From positions 1 to 64,000 of the forward strand of contig JADLHJ010000119.1 of the NCBI GenBank assembly GCA_020848835.1: a stretch of 64,000 nt of DNA, written 5' to 3'. The notes beneath the pieces were generated by a model, which saw only the letters and a list, made by a program, of their open reading frames with translations, did not search any database and was not told the origin of the DNA. Numbering within the stretch: position 1 is the stretch's first letter; every line of letters starts with the position of its first letter. Position numbers and translations under genes: made by a program. Shown here piece after piece: positions 42,192-50,913 of the stretch. This DNA is from Candidatus Hydrogenedentota bacterium. GTDB taxonomy: Bacteria; Hydrogenedentota; Hydrogenedentia; Hydrogenedentales; SLHB01.

Positions 42192-44138
42192 ATGCGTCGC
42201 TTCCAGCAACGGGTATTTGTGTATAGTTTGTTGTGTATAACTAGTATTGTTGTTTTTGCAGATGTTCCCGGGGTGCTGGCGCAGCCAGTACTCGCGCCCG
42301 ACACGACCAAGCGCGAGTTCACAGAATTTATGACCAAACGTTTGCCGGCGATTAACGCGCCGGCATCGAAAGAGGCTTGGGATCAGGAGTCGGCGAAAAT
42401 TCGCAAGGCAATGCTCGATCAGGTCATTTTTCGCGGCGTGCCCGAATCGTGGTACGCGGGTCCGGTGCGCGTGGAATGGGTGAGCGATATCGAAACAGAC
42501 AAAGGATATCGCATTCGCAAATTGCGGTATGAGGGAGCGCCGGGGATGTGGATCCCCGCATTGTTGTATGAGCCGACTCAAATGAGTGGGAAAGTGTCCG
42601 CCGTGTTGAGCGTGAATGGACACACCAGCACGGGCAAAACAAACGAAGAAGAACAAATCCGGAGCATTGTGTTGGCGAAGCGCGGCGTGATTGCGTTGCA
42701 TCCCGAGTGGATCGCGTTTGGCGAACTGAACCATGAAGACAACAGAACGCACAACAATCTTGCGACCATGAATCTTTGTGGTGTGAGCGGGATGAGTGCG
42801 TTTTATCTTGCGATGAAACGCGGGCTTGATGTGTTGATGGAGTATCCGGCCGTAGACACCAACCGTGTCGCGATGACCGGGTTGTCCGGCGGCGGATGGC
42901 AAACGATCATTTTAAGTTCGCTCGATCCGCGGATTGCGGTGTCGGTGCCGAATGCGGGCTATAGCGGAATCGATATGCGCGTTGCATACCAGAGCGATAT
43001 CGGCGATCTTGAACAGATTCCGCCTGACTTGCTGACCATTGCAGACTTCTCGCATCTCACTGCACTGCTTGCGCCGCGTCCGACCTTGCTCATTTACAAC
43101 GCAAAAGATGAATGTTGCTTCAAGGCTGATCATATGGCGCCTTCCGTGTTCGATCCAGTTAAGCCCTTCTTCGCGCTCTATGATCGCGCGGACGCTTTTC
43201 GCATGTATGTGAATGAGGATCCGGGTACGCACAATTACGCGCACGATAACCGGATGCAGTTGTACGCGCACCTCAGCACCAATTTTGGCTTGGGCTGGGA
43301 CGATACGGAGCCGTCGTGGGAAGGCGAGATCAGGACCGCTGATGAATTAAATGTCGGGATTCCGCAGAGCAATGCAACGCTGGTGACCTTGGCGGAACAG
43401 TTTCTGGATGCGTGCCCCGTTAATCCGGCGCCGAAGGACGGCGGTATCGCGCTGACTAAATGGCAGGAAGAAGCGAAGGAGCGCCTGCGAAACGTGATCA
43501 AGCTTAAAGAGATCGGCGGCGCGCCTTCGCAAAAGTGGAGTGACTCGACCGCAGACGGTTTTCACATTGCAACGTACGAATTGCAAACGGGTGAGTTCAG
43601 CGTGCCTGCGGTCTTGATAGAACCGGAAGGCAAAGCGGAGACGACGACGGTTCTGTTTGGCGATAAAGGTAAAGGGGCGTTAGTTGAGACGGCAACGAAG
43701 CTGGCGGGATCGGGTTCGCGCGTTATAGCGATCGATTTGTTTCAGCAGGGCGAATGCAGGCTCGGCGGCGACAACCACTATCAATATGGCGCATTGGTCG
43801 AGACGGCGGGTGGAAGAATGCTCGGGATCAATGTGACGCAGTTGGGAAGCGTCGTGGCCTGGGCACGCCGTGAATTCAAAGCGCCGGTTGCAATTCATTC
43901 TTACGGATCGGTGAGCGGTGTCATTGCGCTGATTTACGGCGGATTGCACCGCACTGAATTGCATCGTCTTACGAATGAAGATGCATTGACGTCGCTTAAG
44001 AATCTTATTACCGGCCGCATGAAATACAACGACTACTACCCACTGTATTGCTTTGGTTTGCTGAAGGAGTTCGACGTGCCCGATCTGGTCGCGTTGTGCC
44101 AGGGCATGCAGGTGAACGTAGAACGCAACAACGGATAA
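42192..44138 (+). CDS. Secreted acetyl-xylan-esterase-like alpha/beta hydrolase
   Basis: 648 residues from the ATG at 42192 (GGGAGG 8 bases upstream). Signal peptide (FVYSLLCITSIVVFADVPGVLA). The first alpha/beta-hydrolase domain has the nucleophile Ser232 in MTGLSGGGWQT, Asp306 in IYNAKDECCF and a His in EDPGTHNYAH. It matches the AXE1/abhydrolase_7 type that removes acetyl or other esters from polysaccharides. Residues about 400-648 look like a second, degenerate hydrolase domain. It is followed closely by kelch and glycosidase-like genes, suggesting polysaccharide breakdown. Confidence 0.88.
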   Translation: MRRFQQRVFVYSLLCITSIVVFADVPGVLAQPVLAPDTTKREFTEFMTKRLPAINAPASKEAWDQESAKIRKAMLDQVIFRGVPESWYAGPVRVEWVSDIETDKGYRIRKLRYEGAPGMWIPALLYEPTQMSGKVSAVLSVNGHTSTGKTNEEEQIRSIVLAKRGVIALHPEWIAFGELNHEDNRTHNNLATMNLCGVSGMSAFYLAMKRGLDVLMEYPAVDTNRVAMTGLSGGGWQTIILSSLDPRIAVSVPNAGYSGIDMRVAYQSDIGDLEQIPPDLLTIADFSHLTALLAPRPTLLIYNAKDECCFKADHMAPSVFDPVKPFFALYDRADAFRMYVNEDPGTHNYAHDNRMQLYAHLSTNFGLGWDDTEPSWEGEIRTADELNVGIPQSNATLVTLAEQFLDACPVNPAPKDGGIALTKWQEEAKERLRNVIKLKEIGGAPSQKWSDSTADGFHIATYELQTGEFSVPAVLIEPEGKAETTTVLFGDKGKGALVETATKLAGSGSRVIAIDLFQQGECRLGGDNHYQYGALVETAGGRMLGINVTQLGSVVAWARREFKAPVAIHSYGSVSGVIALIYGGLHRTELHRLTNEDALTSLKNLITGRMKYNDYYPLYCFGLLKEFDVPDLVALCQGMQVNVERNNG

Positions 44139-44151
44139 CTGAAGGATGATC

Positions 44152-45387
44152 ATGCCAGACCATGTTCCGCGCGTGTCGCGTGCTCTTGTATCGTTGTGGT
44201 GTGTCTTCGCAGCGTGTAATGCAGCCGGAGCGGACGCGTCCAATGCCGAAGCCCCCGAACGACTGCAATTAATCGACATCACTTGGTCTGCCGGTAAACA
44301 TATGCCGCAGGGCATGCAGGACAACGTTGTCAACGAACTCGGTGGCTGGCTCATTAGCGTGGGCGGTTTTTGCGGTGGGGTCGACGACGATTGGAAGCCG
44401 GGCAAGTATCCTCGAGGATTCCTCAACAAAGTGTGGGGTCTCGAAATTGCACGGGAGGCTGATGGGTGGCAGACACTGCCAGATTATCCTGGTGCGCCGC
44501 GGCAGGCGCTGTTCGGCGCGGTCGTCGATAATGCGTTATACGTTTGGGGTGGCTTCAGCTACGATGCGCCGTACACCTATGCGGACGGATATCGGATATC
44601 CCGTGTGAATCAGCAATGGGCCTGGACAAGACTGCCCGACTTGCCGAGTCCTTCCGCCTGGAGCGGAATTTGTGCGGTGGGTTCACGCCTCTACTCATTC
44701 GGGGGTGCTGACTACGATGCGCAGCGCTTTTACACCGACACTGACCGAAGCGGGACTGTCGCACGGCTTGGCGCGCGGCTCATCGTGTTCGATACAGCTC
44801 AGCCCGACAAGGGTTGGTTAGTAGAATCGGAGTGCCCAGGGACGCCGCGGTGTCTATCGGCGGCCGCCGTTGTGGGAGATGCAATCTATTTTATCGGCGG
44901 GTTGGGCGTTGCAAGCTCAGGCGAGTACTGCAACGTCGTCGACAACTGGAAATACGCGCCCGTTTCGCGAAAATGGGAACGCATTCGCGACCTTCCCATG
45001 TCCGGCTCGGGTTCGACCTCGAACCGAATCGTATATCAAAGCCGGTATGTGTTGCTGCCGTGCGGGTACCAATACGATCGTATCAAGCGCCCGGATGGAT
45101 CGCTTGCAGATCGGTACGGTACGCCATCGAAAGTGGTTCGTACGTGGAAGAGTCATCCAAAACTCGAGAATACGGCGTACTTCAACCATTGCTATGTCTA
45201 CGACACTGAAACCGATAGCTTTGGGACCGCTACGCCGTTGCCGTTTGACGATGTCGCTTCCATCACCGTGGTGCTGGGAGACACGGTGTACATGTTTCCC
45301 GGGGAGACGGGTGGGTTTGTATGGGAGGGTGAGTATTTCGGCCACCACCCGGAATTTGTTTTGAAGGGGGCGTTACGTCTGCACTAA
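44152..45387 (+). CDS. Secreted kelch-repeat protein
   Basis: 411 residues from the ATG at 44152; an in-frame ATG six bases upstream is the alternative, and GAAGG spacing favours 44152. Signal peptide (ALVSLWCVFAACNAAGA), then kelch-type repeats with paired Gly and aromatic residues: GGWLISVGGFCGG, NALYVWGGFSY, SRLYSFGGADYD, DAIYFIGGLGV, DTVYMFPGETGG. A beta-propeller of galactose-oxidase/N-acetylneuraminate-epimerase type is predicted. The copper and catalytic residues of galactose oxidase are not seen, so a mutarotase or binding role is more likely. Starts 13 bases after the esterase. Confidence 0.85.
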   Translation: MPDHVPRVSRALVSLWCVFAACNAAGADASNAEAPERLQLIDITWSAGKHMPQGMQDNVVNELGGWLISVGGFCGGVDDDWKPGKYPRGFLNKVWGLEIAREADGWQTLPDYPGAPRQALFGAVVDNALYVWGGFSYDAPYTYADGYRISRVNQQWAWTRLPDLPSPSAWSGICAVGSRLYSFGGADYDAQRFYTDTDRSGTVARLGARLIVFDTAQPDKGWLVESECPGTPRCLSAAAVVGDAIYFIGGLGVASSGEYCNVVDNWKYAPVSRKWERIRDLPMSGSGSTSNRIVYQSRYVLLPCGYQYDRIKRPDGSLADRYGTPSKVVRTWKSHPKLENTAYFNHCYVYDTETDSFGTATPLPFDDVASITVVLGDTVYMFPGETGGFVWEGEYFGHHPEFVLKGALRLH

Positions 45388-45424
45388 CGCACGGCGCCAA
45401 CGATCGCAAAAACAGGAATTCAAA

Positions 45425-46909
45425 ATGTATATAGCCAGGCATGTTGTATTTGTGCCGCGGATCCGATTGGTGATTTGGTTTGTCACAGCTACGCTTCCTG
45501 CGTTACTGATGCCGTGTCTGGCGCAGCATCCTTTCGATGTGGGCGATCGAAAGCAGCTATTCATTGATTCGCGGTTTATTGCGAAGAGCGAAAATGTCGA
45601 GTTGCGCGTGAACCCTGCGCAGAAAATGGGGCGCATTGTGAATGAAAATGGCGAAGTGCTGCGCAACCATGTGAGCCGAGTGCTGGAAGACAATGGCAAG
45701 ATTCGCTTGTACATCGGCGCGGACGGTTTGACGGTGTTGGAGAGTGACGATGGGATCCATTTCAAAGGTGTTGGCAGTATTCCGAATGGCGTGTTGCCTA
45801 CGATTTTTCTGGATCCGCATGAAAGCGATCCTGCGAAGAAGTACAAGTTGTTTCGTGTGCAGCACGGCGAGCCGTTTAATCGCGAGAAGGATGGTGTATT
45901 CGCTCATTACTCCGCAGATGGCTTGAATTTTACCGAGGCGGGGCGCGTGTTGCCTTATTACACGGACAACCCGCAGATTGTGTGGTGGGACGCCCGGATT
46001 AATAAATACGTGATCTACGTGCGCGCGCTGGAACCGGATTCGGAAAACGAACGGCGCATCGCGCGTATAGAGACGGATGATGTGTTGAAGCCGTGGCCGC
46101 ACACGCCCCAGCCCGACGACATGATGTTTTTTCGTCCGGCGAATACGACCGTTGTGCATATGAACGACGCGGAGGACGATCCGTTTTCGGACATCTATTA
46201 CAACGCGGCGACACTGTACACCGAGGCGCAGGACGCATACTTCATGTTCACCGCGCAGTTCCGGCACTTCGCACCGAACCGGCAGCCTTTTATTCGTCCG
46301 CGCCAACCGGGGCAGTGGGAAGATTTTGGTTTGCTTGAAGTGCAACTCGCCGTGAGTCGCGATGGAATTACTTGGACGAGACCGGAGCGTGTGCCGTATG
46401 TGCCATCGGGCTTGGCGGATGAATGGGACCGGTGGTTGCACGTGATGTGCCCGGAATACGTAAAGCGCGGAAATTATCTTTATCAATACTACATGTCGAG
46501 CGGGCGCACGCACGATTCGGTTGTCGTGCGGCCGGAGTACGATCACGTTGAGGACCTTGGCGGAATTGGATTATTGAAGCAGCGCGTGGACGGGTTTGTG
46601 TCGGCGGATGTCGATCATAAAGGGGGATGGATCGAAACGCCGTTGTTAAAGTTTTCCGGGAAACGTCTGCGACTGAATATCGATACGGGTGCCATGGGTA
46701 CGGCGTTTATAGAGTTACGCGATGAGAGTGGGAATCCGATTCCGGGATTTGCGTTGGCAGATTGCGAAGAGATCGGTGGGAACTATATCGATCAGACGGT
46801 GTATTGGCAGGCGAACCACGATTTGTCTGCGCTGGCGGGAAAAAAGGTGCGGGTATATTTCAAGCTGACGCGGGCGAAGTTGTATTCGTTTGTTTTCGCG
46901 AGCGAATAG
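45425..46909 (+). CDS. Secreted glycoside-hydrolase-like five-bladed propeller protein
   Basis: 494 residues with AGGAA 7 bases before the ATG. Signal peptide (LVIWFVTATLPALLMPCLA). The body resembles the GH32/GH43-type propeller: DVGDRKQLFIDSRFI early, then RLYIGADGLTVLESDDGIHF, TDNPQIVWWDARINKYVIYV and SRDGITWTRPERVPYV. The C-terminal 120 residues form a beta-sandwich (RLRLNIDTGAMGTAFIELRD). The acidic catalytic residues cannot be fixed by eye. Last gene of the esterase-kelch-glycosidase group, followed by the hexamer repeat. Confidence 0.8.
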   Translation: MYIARHVVFVPRIRLVIWFVTATLPALLMPCLAQHPFDVGDRKQLFIDSRFIAKSENVELRVNPAQKMGRIVNENGEVLRNHVSRVLEDNGKIRLYIGADGLTVLESDDGIHFKGVGSIPNGVLPTIFLDPHESDPAKKYKLFRVQHGEPFNREKDGVFAHYSADGLNFTEAGRVLPYYTDNPQIVWWDARINKYVIYVRALEPDSENERRIARIETDDVLKPWPHTPQPDDMMFFRPANTTVVHMNDAEDDPFSDIYYNAATLYTEAQDAYFMFTAQFRHFAPNRQPFIRPRQPGQWEDFGLLEVQLAVSRDGITWTRPERVPYVPSGLADEWDRWLHVMCPEYVKRGNYLYQYYMSSGRTHDSVVVRPEYDHVEDLGGIGLLKQRVDGFVSADVDHKGGWIETPLLKFSGKRLRLNIDTGAMGTAFIELRDESGNPIPGFALADCEEIGGNYIDQTVYWQANHDLSALAGKKVRVYFKLTRAKLYSFVFASE

Positions 46910-46940
46910 GCAAGACTCGCGCTCCATTACAGAGTCTCTA

Positions 46941-46989
<49 letters not shown>

Positions 46990-47007
46990 AGACTAATAAG
47001 GCGTCAC

Positions 47008-47046
47008 AAAAAAGAGGTGGCCACGGTCGGGGTGGACGACCGTGGC
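47008..47046 (-). terminator. Terminator of the 50-residue membrane protein gene
   Basis: CCACGGTC (47021-47028) pairs with GACCGTGG (47038-47045). On the minus strand a TTTTTT run (47013-47008) follows. Confidence 0.75.
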
Positions 47047-47116
47047 GTGGGTGGGTGTAAGGTGCGGGTGGTGCGGGTTGTATCAACTGCGGCTTGCGCC
47101 GCATTGGTAGGCTGTT

Positions 47117-47269
47117 TTATGCCGGTGTGATGACCCAGGCTGTCGTGTAGATCACGATGCCGAGGATGACGCACTGGGGTACCATCACGCGGTAGGCGAC
47201 TTTCAGGCCGCGCACTTTGGTGAGGTACCAGGCTTCGATAACCGACTTGGTCTTAAACTCTCCGAGCAT
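47117..47269 (-). CDS. 50-residue single-helix membrane protein
   Basis: Short gene with every expression signal: ATG at 47269, AAGGAG about 9 bases upstream, TAA at 47117, a promoter at 47398-47370 and a terminator at 47046-47008. The N-terminal half is basic and amphipathic (FKTKSVIEAWYLTKVRGLKV). The C-terminal half is one hydrophobic helix (CVILGIVIYTTAWVITP). It has no homologue I recognise. A small membrane-complex subunit or regulator is possible. Not a shadow of any other gene, as both strands are otherwise empty here. Confidence 0.75.
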   Translation of the reverse strand: MLGEFKTKSVIEAWYLTKVRGLKVAYRVMVPQCVILGIVIYTTAWVITPA

Positions 47270-47289
47270 TGGTCTAGGCTCCTTCTCTC

Positions 47290-47361
47290 ACTCTCGTTAA
47301 CGAGAGTCCTTGGCTTCTCGTCTTCGCGCCGGCTTTTCCCATCACCGCGTTTACCGGCGCG
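47290..47361 (-). promoter_or_regulatory. Leader of the 50-residue gene with two inverted repeats
   Basis: A perfect 18-base palindrome ACTCTCGTTAACGAGAGT (47290-47307) and an 8-base inverted repeat CGCGCCGG (47325-47332)/CCGGCGCG (47354-47361) lie in the approximately 95-base leader. The palindrome could be an operator or an RNA hairpin next to the ribosome site. Confidence 0.55.
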
Positions 47362-47369
47362 GTAATTCC

Positions 47370-47398
47370 TTTAAAGCAATGGGCGTGCCAAATGTCAA
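47370..47398 (-). promoter_or_regulatory. Promoter of the 50-residue gene
   Basis: On the minus strand TTGACA (47398-47393), a 17-base spacer, TTTAAA (47375-47370), with an AT-rich stretch upstream (47397-47425). The remaining bases to 47671 show no gene. Confidence 0.75.
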
Positions 47399-47671
47399 TA
47401 ATTTATATAAATATAATTATTGCAGTTACTTATGTGCTAAATGAGATTTCGGAGTGGTGCTGACAAAATTGTGCGCGCGAACATTTTTGTCAAGAGATTA
47501 CCGGCCGGTTGTACAAGTTTGAACGCAATCTGGGGAGAGGACGAGGGGGCTGATATTAATTAGTGGCACAAGGCGTTGCGTTCGTTCCAGTGCAGCGCTT
47601 GCTCCCAGATGCGCCGCGCTCAGGCGAGCGAGTCGCTACTTCGGGCGCTGGTTCGCACGCTACTGTACGTG

Positions 47672-48910
47672 CTACTTCTCGTCGAGCTTTTTGGGTTCGG
47701 GGAGGATTTCGACGCGGATCTTGTTGATGCTTGCGGGGGTACCGTCGAGAACGGTGACGCGGAGGCGTTCGCTGGTGACGACTTCGCCCTGCATGGGGAT
47801 GCGGCCGGCGACGCGCATGAGCCAACCGCCGATGGTTTCGATTTCCGGATCGACGATCTTATAGCCAATGCCTTCTGACACGTCTTCGAGGTAGGTGCGC
47901 GCGTCGATGACATATGCGCCGGGACCGACGAGATGGATCTGGCTTTCTTCGCGGTCGTGTTCGTCCTGTATGTCGCCGAAGATTTCTTCGAGGATATCTT
48001 CAATAGTTACGAGACCGTCGGTCCCGCCGTATTCGTCGGTGACGATGGCGAGGTGTTGCTTAGCGCGTTTCATTTCCTGGAGGAGGTCGTCCACCTTCAT
48101 CGTGTCGGGGACGTGCATGACGGGTTTGATGAAGCGGGAGATGTCCTGCACTTCGGGTGTTTCGTCGAGAAGTACATCGTGCGCGTTGATGACGCCGGTG
48201 ACGGTGTCCACGCTGTCGTTGTAGATGGGCACGCGGGTGCGGCCGGTCTTGGAGAGCACGGCGATGAGTTCGTCGCGCGTGGCGGTGGCGGGCAGCGCTT
48301 CCATGTCGATGCGCGGCACCATGATTTCCTTCGCCTGCGTCGCCTGTAGATTGATGACGCTGTGGATCATGCGCTGTTCTTCGGGTTCGATATTGCCGTG
48401 CTGCGCGCTTTCGTCCACGAGTACGCGCACGTCTTCGCGCGTGGTCATGAGCGGGCTGATGTGGTGGCCCTTGCCAAACATGAAACGCGTAACCCAGGAG
48501 ATCGGCCCGGCGATGGGAGAGAGGGCAATGTAGAAGAACTCGATGACAGGCAGGAACCACAGCGAGAGGCGGTTCGGGTGTACGCGGAAAATACTTTTGG
48601 GAATGATTTCGGAGAAGATCAGAAAAAGTGGTGTGGCGATGAGGAGCGCCGTGATTTCGTTAAAGGCGCGCGTCAACGCAATCGACGCGACAATTGTGGC
48701 GATGTTGGTGCCGAGCAATAGCATCGCGAGCATGTGGTCGGGCTTCGCCGAGTAGCGCAGCAGGCGGCGCGCACGGTCGCGCCCTTCGTCCTCCGCGAGA
48801 TAGCGAATGCGCAGCGGGTTCAGCGAGACGAAACCCGTCTCGTAGCCGGCGAAGAGCGCCTGCGCGACGATACACACAAACAATATGGTCAGTGCGGCTG
48901 AGGCAGTCAT
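47672..48910 (-). CDS. CNNM/CBS/CorC-type transporter-like protein, copy 2
   Basis: 412 residues. CNNM (DUF21) membrane domain with about four helices (TILFVCIVAQALFAGYETGF, LLIATPLFLIFSEIIPKS), then a CBS pair (EIMVPRIDMEALPATATRDE...GVINAHDVLLDETPEV) and a C-terminal CorC/HlyC domain (EYGGTDGLVTIEDILEEIFG). Family members export Mg2+ or Co2+, or regulate that export. The ATG overlaps the stop of a paralogue. Two such genes after ybeY form a common order (ybeY-corC). Confidence 0.93.
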   Translation of the reverse strand: MTASAALTILFVCIVAQALFAGYETGFVSLNPLRIRYLAEDEGRDRARRLLRYSAKPDHMLAMLLLGTNIATIVASIALTRAFNEITALLIATPLFLIFSEIIPKSIFRVHPNRLSLWFLPVIEFFYIALSPIAGPISWVTRFMFGKGHHISPLMTTREDVRVLVDESAQHGNIEPEEQRMIHSVINLQATQAKEIMVPRIDMEALPATATRDELIAVLSKTGRTRVPIYNDSVDTVTGVINAHDVLLDETPEVQDISRFIKPVMHVPDTMKVDDLLQEMKRAKQHLAIVTDEYGGTDGLVTIEDILEEIFGDIQDEHDREESQIHLVGPGAYVIDARTYLEDVSEGIGYKIVDPEIETIGGWLMRVAGRIPMQGEVVTSERLRVTVLDGTPASINKIRVEILPEPKKLDEK

Positions 48911-50424
48911 GGTGTCGCAGTCTTTTCAGCAGCAGGTTGTTCGGCGCTGTCTTCTTTCCGCAAGATTTTGACCAGCACGCTGGAGACGCGCTTGCCGTCG
49001 CAGTCGGCGACGGTAAAGCGCACGCCGTCGCACTCAATTGCGTCTCCCGTTTCGAGAACTTTTTCCGAGCGATGCATCAGAAAGCCCGCGACGGTTTCGT
49101 GTTCATCATCGTGCAGCGCGGTGCCAAGAAGCTCATTCAGATCGTCGAGGGAGAAGTCGCCTTCGAGGGCGTAGACGCCTTCGTCCATGCGCGTGAAGCC
49201 GGGTTCTTCCTGTTCGCCTTCGTCCATGATGTCACCAACGACTTGTTCCATGGCGTCTTCGAGCGTGACGATGCCTGCGGTGCCGCCGTATTCGTCCACC
49301 ACGATCGCGAGGTGGGAACGGTGGCGCTGCGCGTCGCGTACAAATTGCTGCACGGTCATGGTCGCAGGGACGAAATGCGCGGGGCGGATGAGGCCCTGAA
49401 TGCTGCGATCCGTTTCGCCGCGCGCGATGAAGGGGAGCAGATCTTTGGCGACGAGGATGCCGATAATCTTGTCCATGCTTTCGCGATAGACAGGCATGCG
49501 CGAGTACTGGTGCTCGCGATAGATCGCATGCGCCTGCGCGACGGTGGAATCCTCGGCAAGCGATATTGCGTCTTGGCGCGGCACGAGGATCTCGCGCAGT
49601 TGCGCGTCACTGAATTCGAGGATGCCCTGGATCATCTGGCGCTCGTCTTCTTCGATCACGCCCTGCACTTCGCCTTCGGTGAGCGCGGACTTAAACTCTT
49701 CGTCGGTGATGAAAGGTGCCGCGCGCACTTCGTGAAAGCGCGTGATCTTGAACAAGAGGTTTGTGATGCCGAGTAGACCGTCGCGCAATGGGGCGAGCAA
49801 CTTGTCGGTGGCAAGCACGGGAAACACTACGGCGCGCGCGACTTGTTCGCTTGCTTGCACAGCAAATACTTTTGGCGAAATTTCACCAACGAAGACCAGT
49901 ATCAAGGTAACGATGGTCACGGCGATGGCGTAGGACGCAATAGGGTGCAAGGAAGGCATCACGTCGCCCAGAAACGATTCAGCGCGCGCACCCAGCAGAA
50001 TACCGATGAGTGTGTTTACGATCATGTTGCCGATAAGGATGGTCGTCAGAAGTCGGCCAGGGTGTTCCATGATCTGCGCAATAAGCGCCCCGCCGGCAGT
50101 ACCATCTTCTTTCAAGGTGCGTAAGCGCAGTTTATTGATGGAGAAAAACGCCGTTTCCGATCCCGAGAAAAAGGCCGAGCAACACAACAACGCGCCGACA
50201 CCGAGAAGTATGGAGAATGGGAAATGCTGTTCAAAGAGCGAGGCGTCGGCTTCGATGGCCGCCGCGTTCGCGGCAATGTCGGTGGAGATAAATTCATTCG
50301 CAGTTGCAGTGGCGTCGTCCGGCGCTTGCGCGAACACACAAAATGCTATCGCGATTGCGCACAAACCAAGCGTGAACCGGCGGCGCGTGACCACGCCGCT
50401 AAAATTCCCCTTCACTCGATCCAA
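48907..50424 (-). CDS. CNNM/CBS/CorC-type transporter-like protein, copy 1
   Basis: 505 residues, starting at TTG 50424 with AGAGG upstream; a GTG nine bases later is possible. A cleavable or first helix (RRFTLGLCAIAIAFCVFA) precedes an extra 40-residue periplasmic stretch not found in copy 2. The CNNM domain (CSAFFSGSETAFFSINKLRL), CBS pair (EILVPRQDAISLAED...GILVAKDLLPF) and CorC domain (DEYGGTAGIVTLEDAMEQVVG) follow. Tandem with copy 2; heterodimer formation is conceivable. Confidence 0.93.
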   Translation of the reverse strand: MDRVKGNFSGVVTRRRFTLGLCAIAIAFCVFAQAPDDATATANEFISTDIAANAAAIEADASLFEQHFPFSILLGVGALLCCSAFFSGSETAFFSINKLRLRTLKEDGTAGGALIAQIMEHPGRLLTTILIGNMIVNTLIGILLGARAESFLGDVMPSLHPIASYAIAVTIVTLILVFVGEISPKVFAVQASEQVARAVVFPVLATDKLLAPLRDGLLGITNLLFKITRFHEVRAAPFITDEEFKSALTEGEVQGVIEEDERQMIQGILEFSDAQLREILVPRQDAISLAEDSTVAQAHAIYREHQYSRMPVYRESMDKIIGILVAKDLLPFIARGETDRSIQGLIRPAHFVPATMTVQQFVRDAQRHRSHLAIVVDEYGGTAGIVTLEDAMEQVVGDIMDEGEQEEPGFTRMDEGVYALEGDFSLDDLNELLGTALHDDEHETVAGFLMHRSEKVLETGDAIECDGVRFTVADCDGKRVSSVLVKILRKEDSAEQPAAEKTATP

Positions 50425-50448
50425 TTCGTTACGCCTCTTGCACCGGAA

Positions 50449-50913
50449 TCAATGACCGCTGAACCACGCTTCCTCGCGTGAACACCCAAGATATTCGGCC
50501 TGCTTGTCGATCATGATGTCGCGCGCTTTTGCGTCGGCATGATCGTATCCAAGTAAATGCAGCAAGCCGTGACAGAATAACAGTTGCACCTCGTCGCGCA
50601 TCGCGCGGACCTTCGCGCCGCAGCGTTCGCGCACCGTCTCCAACGATACCACAATGTCGCCCAGGGGGCGCGCGGTATCGGCGGGAAACGTGCCGGATTG
50701 CTCGAAAGACAGCACATCGGTCGCTTCGTCTTTGCCGGCGTATTGTTCGTTTAGTTTGCGGATAGTCTTATCGCCGCAGAAGAGGACACTGAGTTCGACG
50801 TTGCCGGGTACGCCTTCGCCGTCGCAGACACGCGCGGCGAGTTTTTTGAGAGCGGCGATGCTGTAGCTTCCGGTGATACGGGAAGTGTTGCGGACCGCAA
50901 GCCCAACGCCCAC
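50449..50913 (-). CDS. ybeY: Endoribonuclease YbeY
   Basis: Metal-dependent RNase for 16S rRNA 3' maturation and ribosome quality control. 154 residues. Zinc motif LLFCHGLLHLLGYDHADAKA (H-x3-H-x5-H) and the upstream TDVLSFEQ are typical. GTG start sharing one base with the TAG of the HD-hydrolase gene upstream. The phoH-pgpH-ybeY-CNNM order is widely conserved. Confidence 0.97.
   Translation of the reverse strand: MGVGLAVRNTSRITGSYSIAALKKLAARVCDGEGVPGNVELSVLFCGDKTIRKLNEQYAGKDEATDVLSFEQSGTFPADTARPLGDIVVSLETVRERCGAKVRAMRDEVQLLFCHGLLHLLGYDHADAKARDIMIDKQAEYLGCSREEAWFSGH

Noticed and set aside
45557..46546. 329-codon open frame on the minus strand
   Set aside because: Antisense to the glycosidase-like gene, no motif and no ribosome site.
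47540..47671. tRNA or small RNA downstream of the CNNM gene
   Set aside because: I could not fold a tRNA or any stable conserved structure from it.
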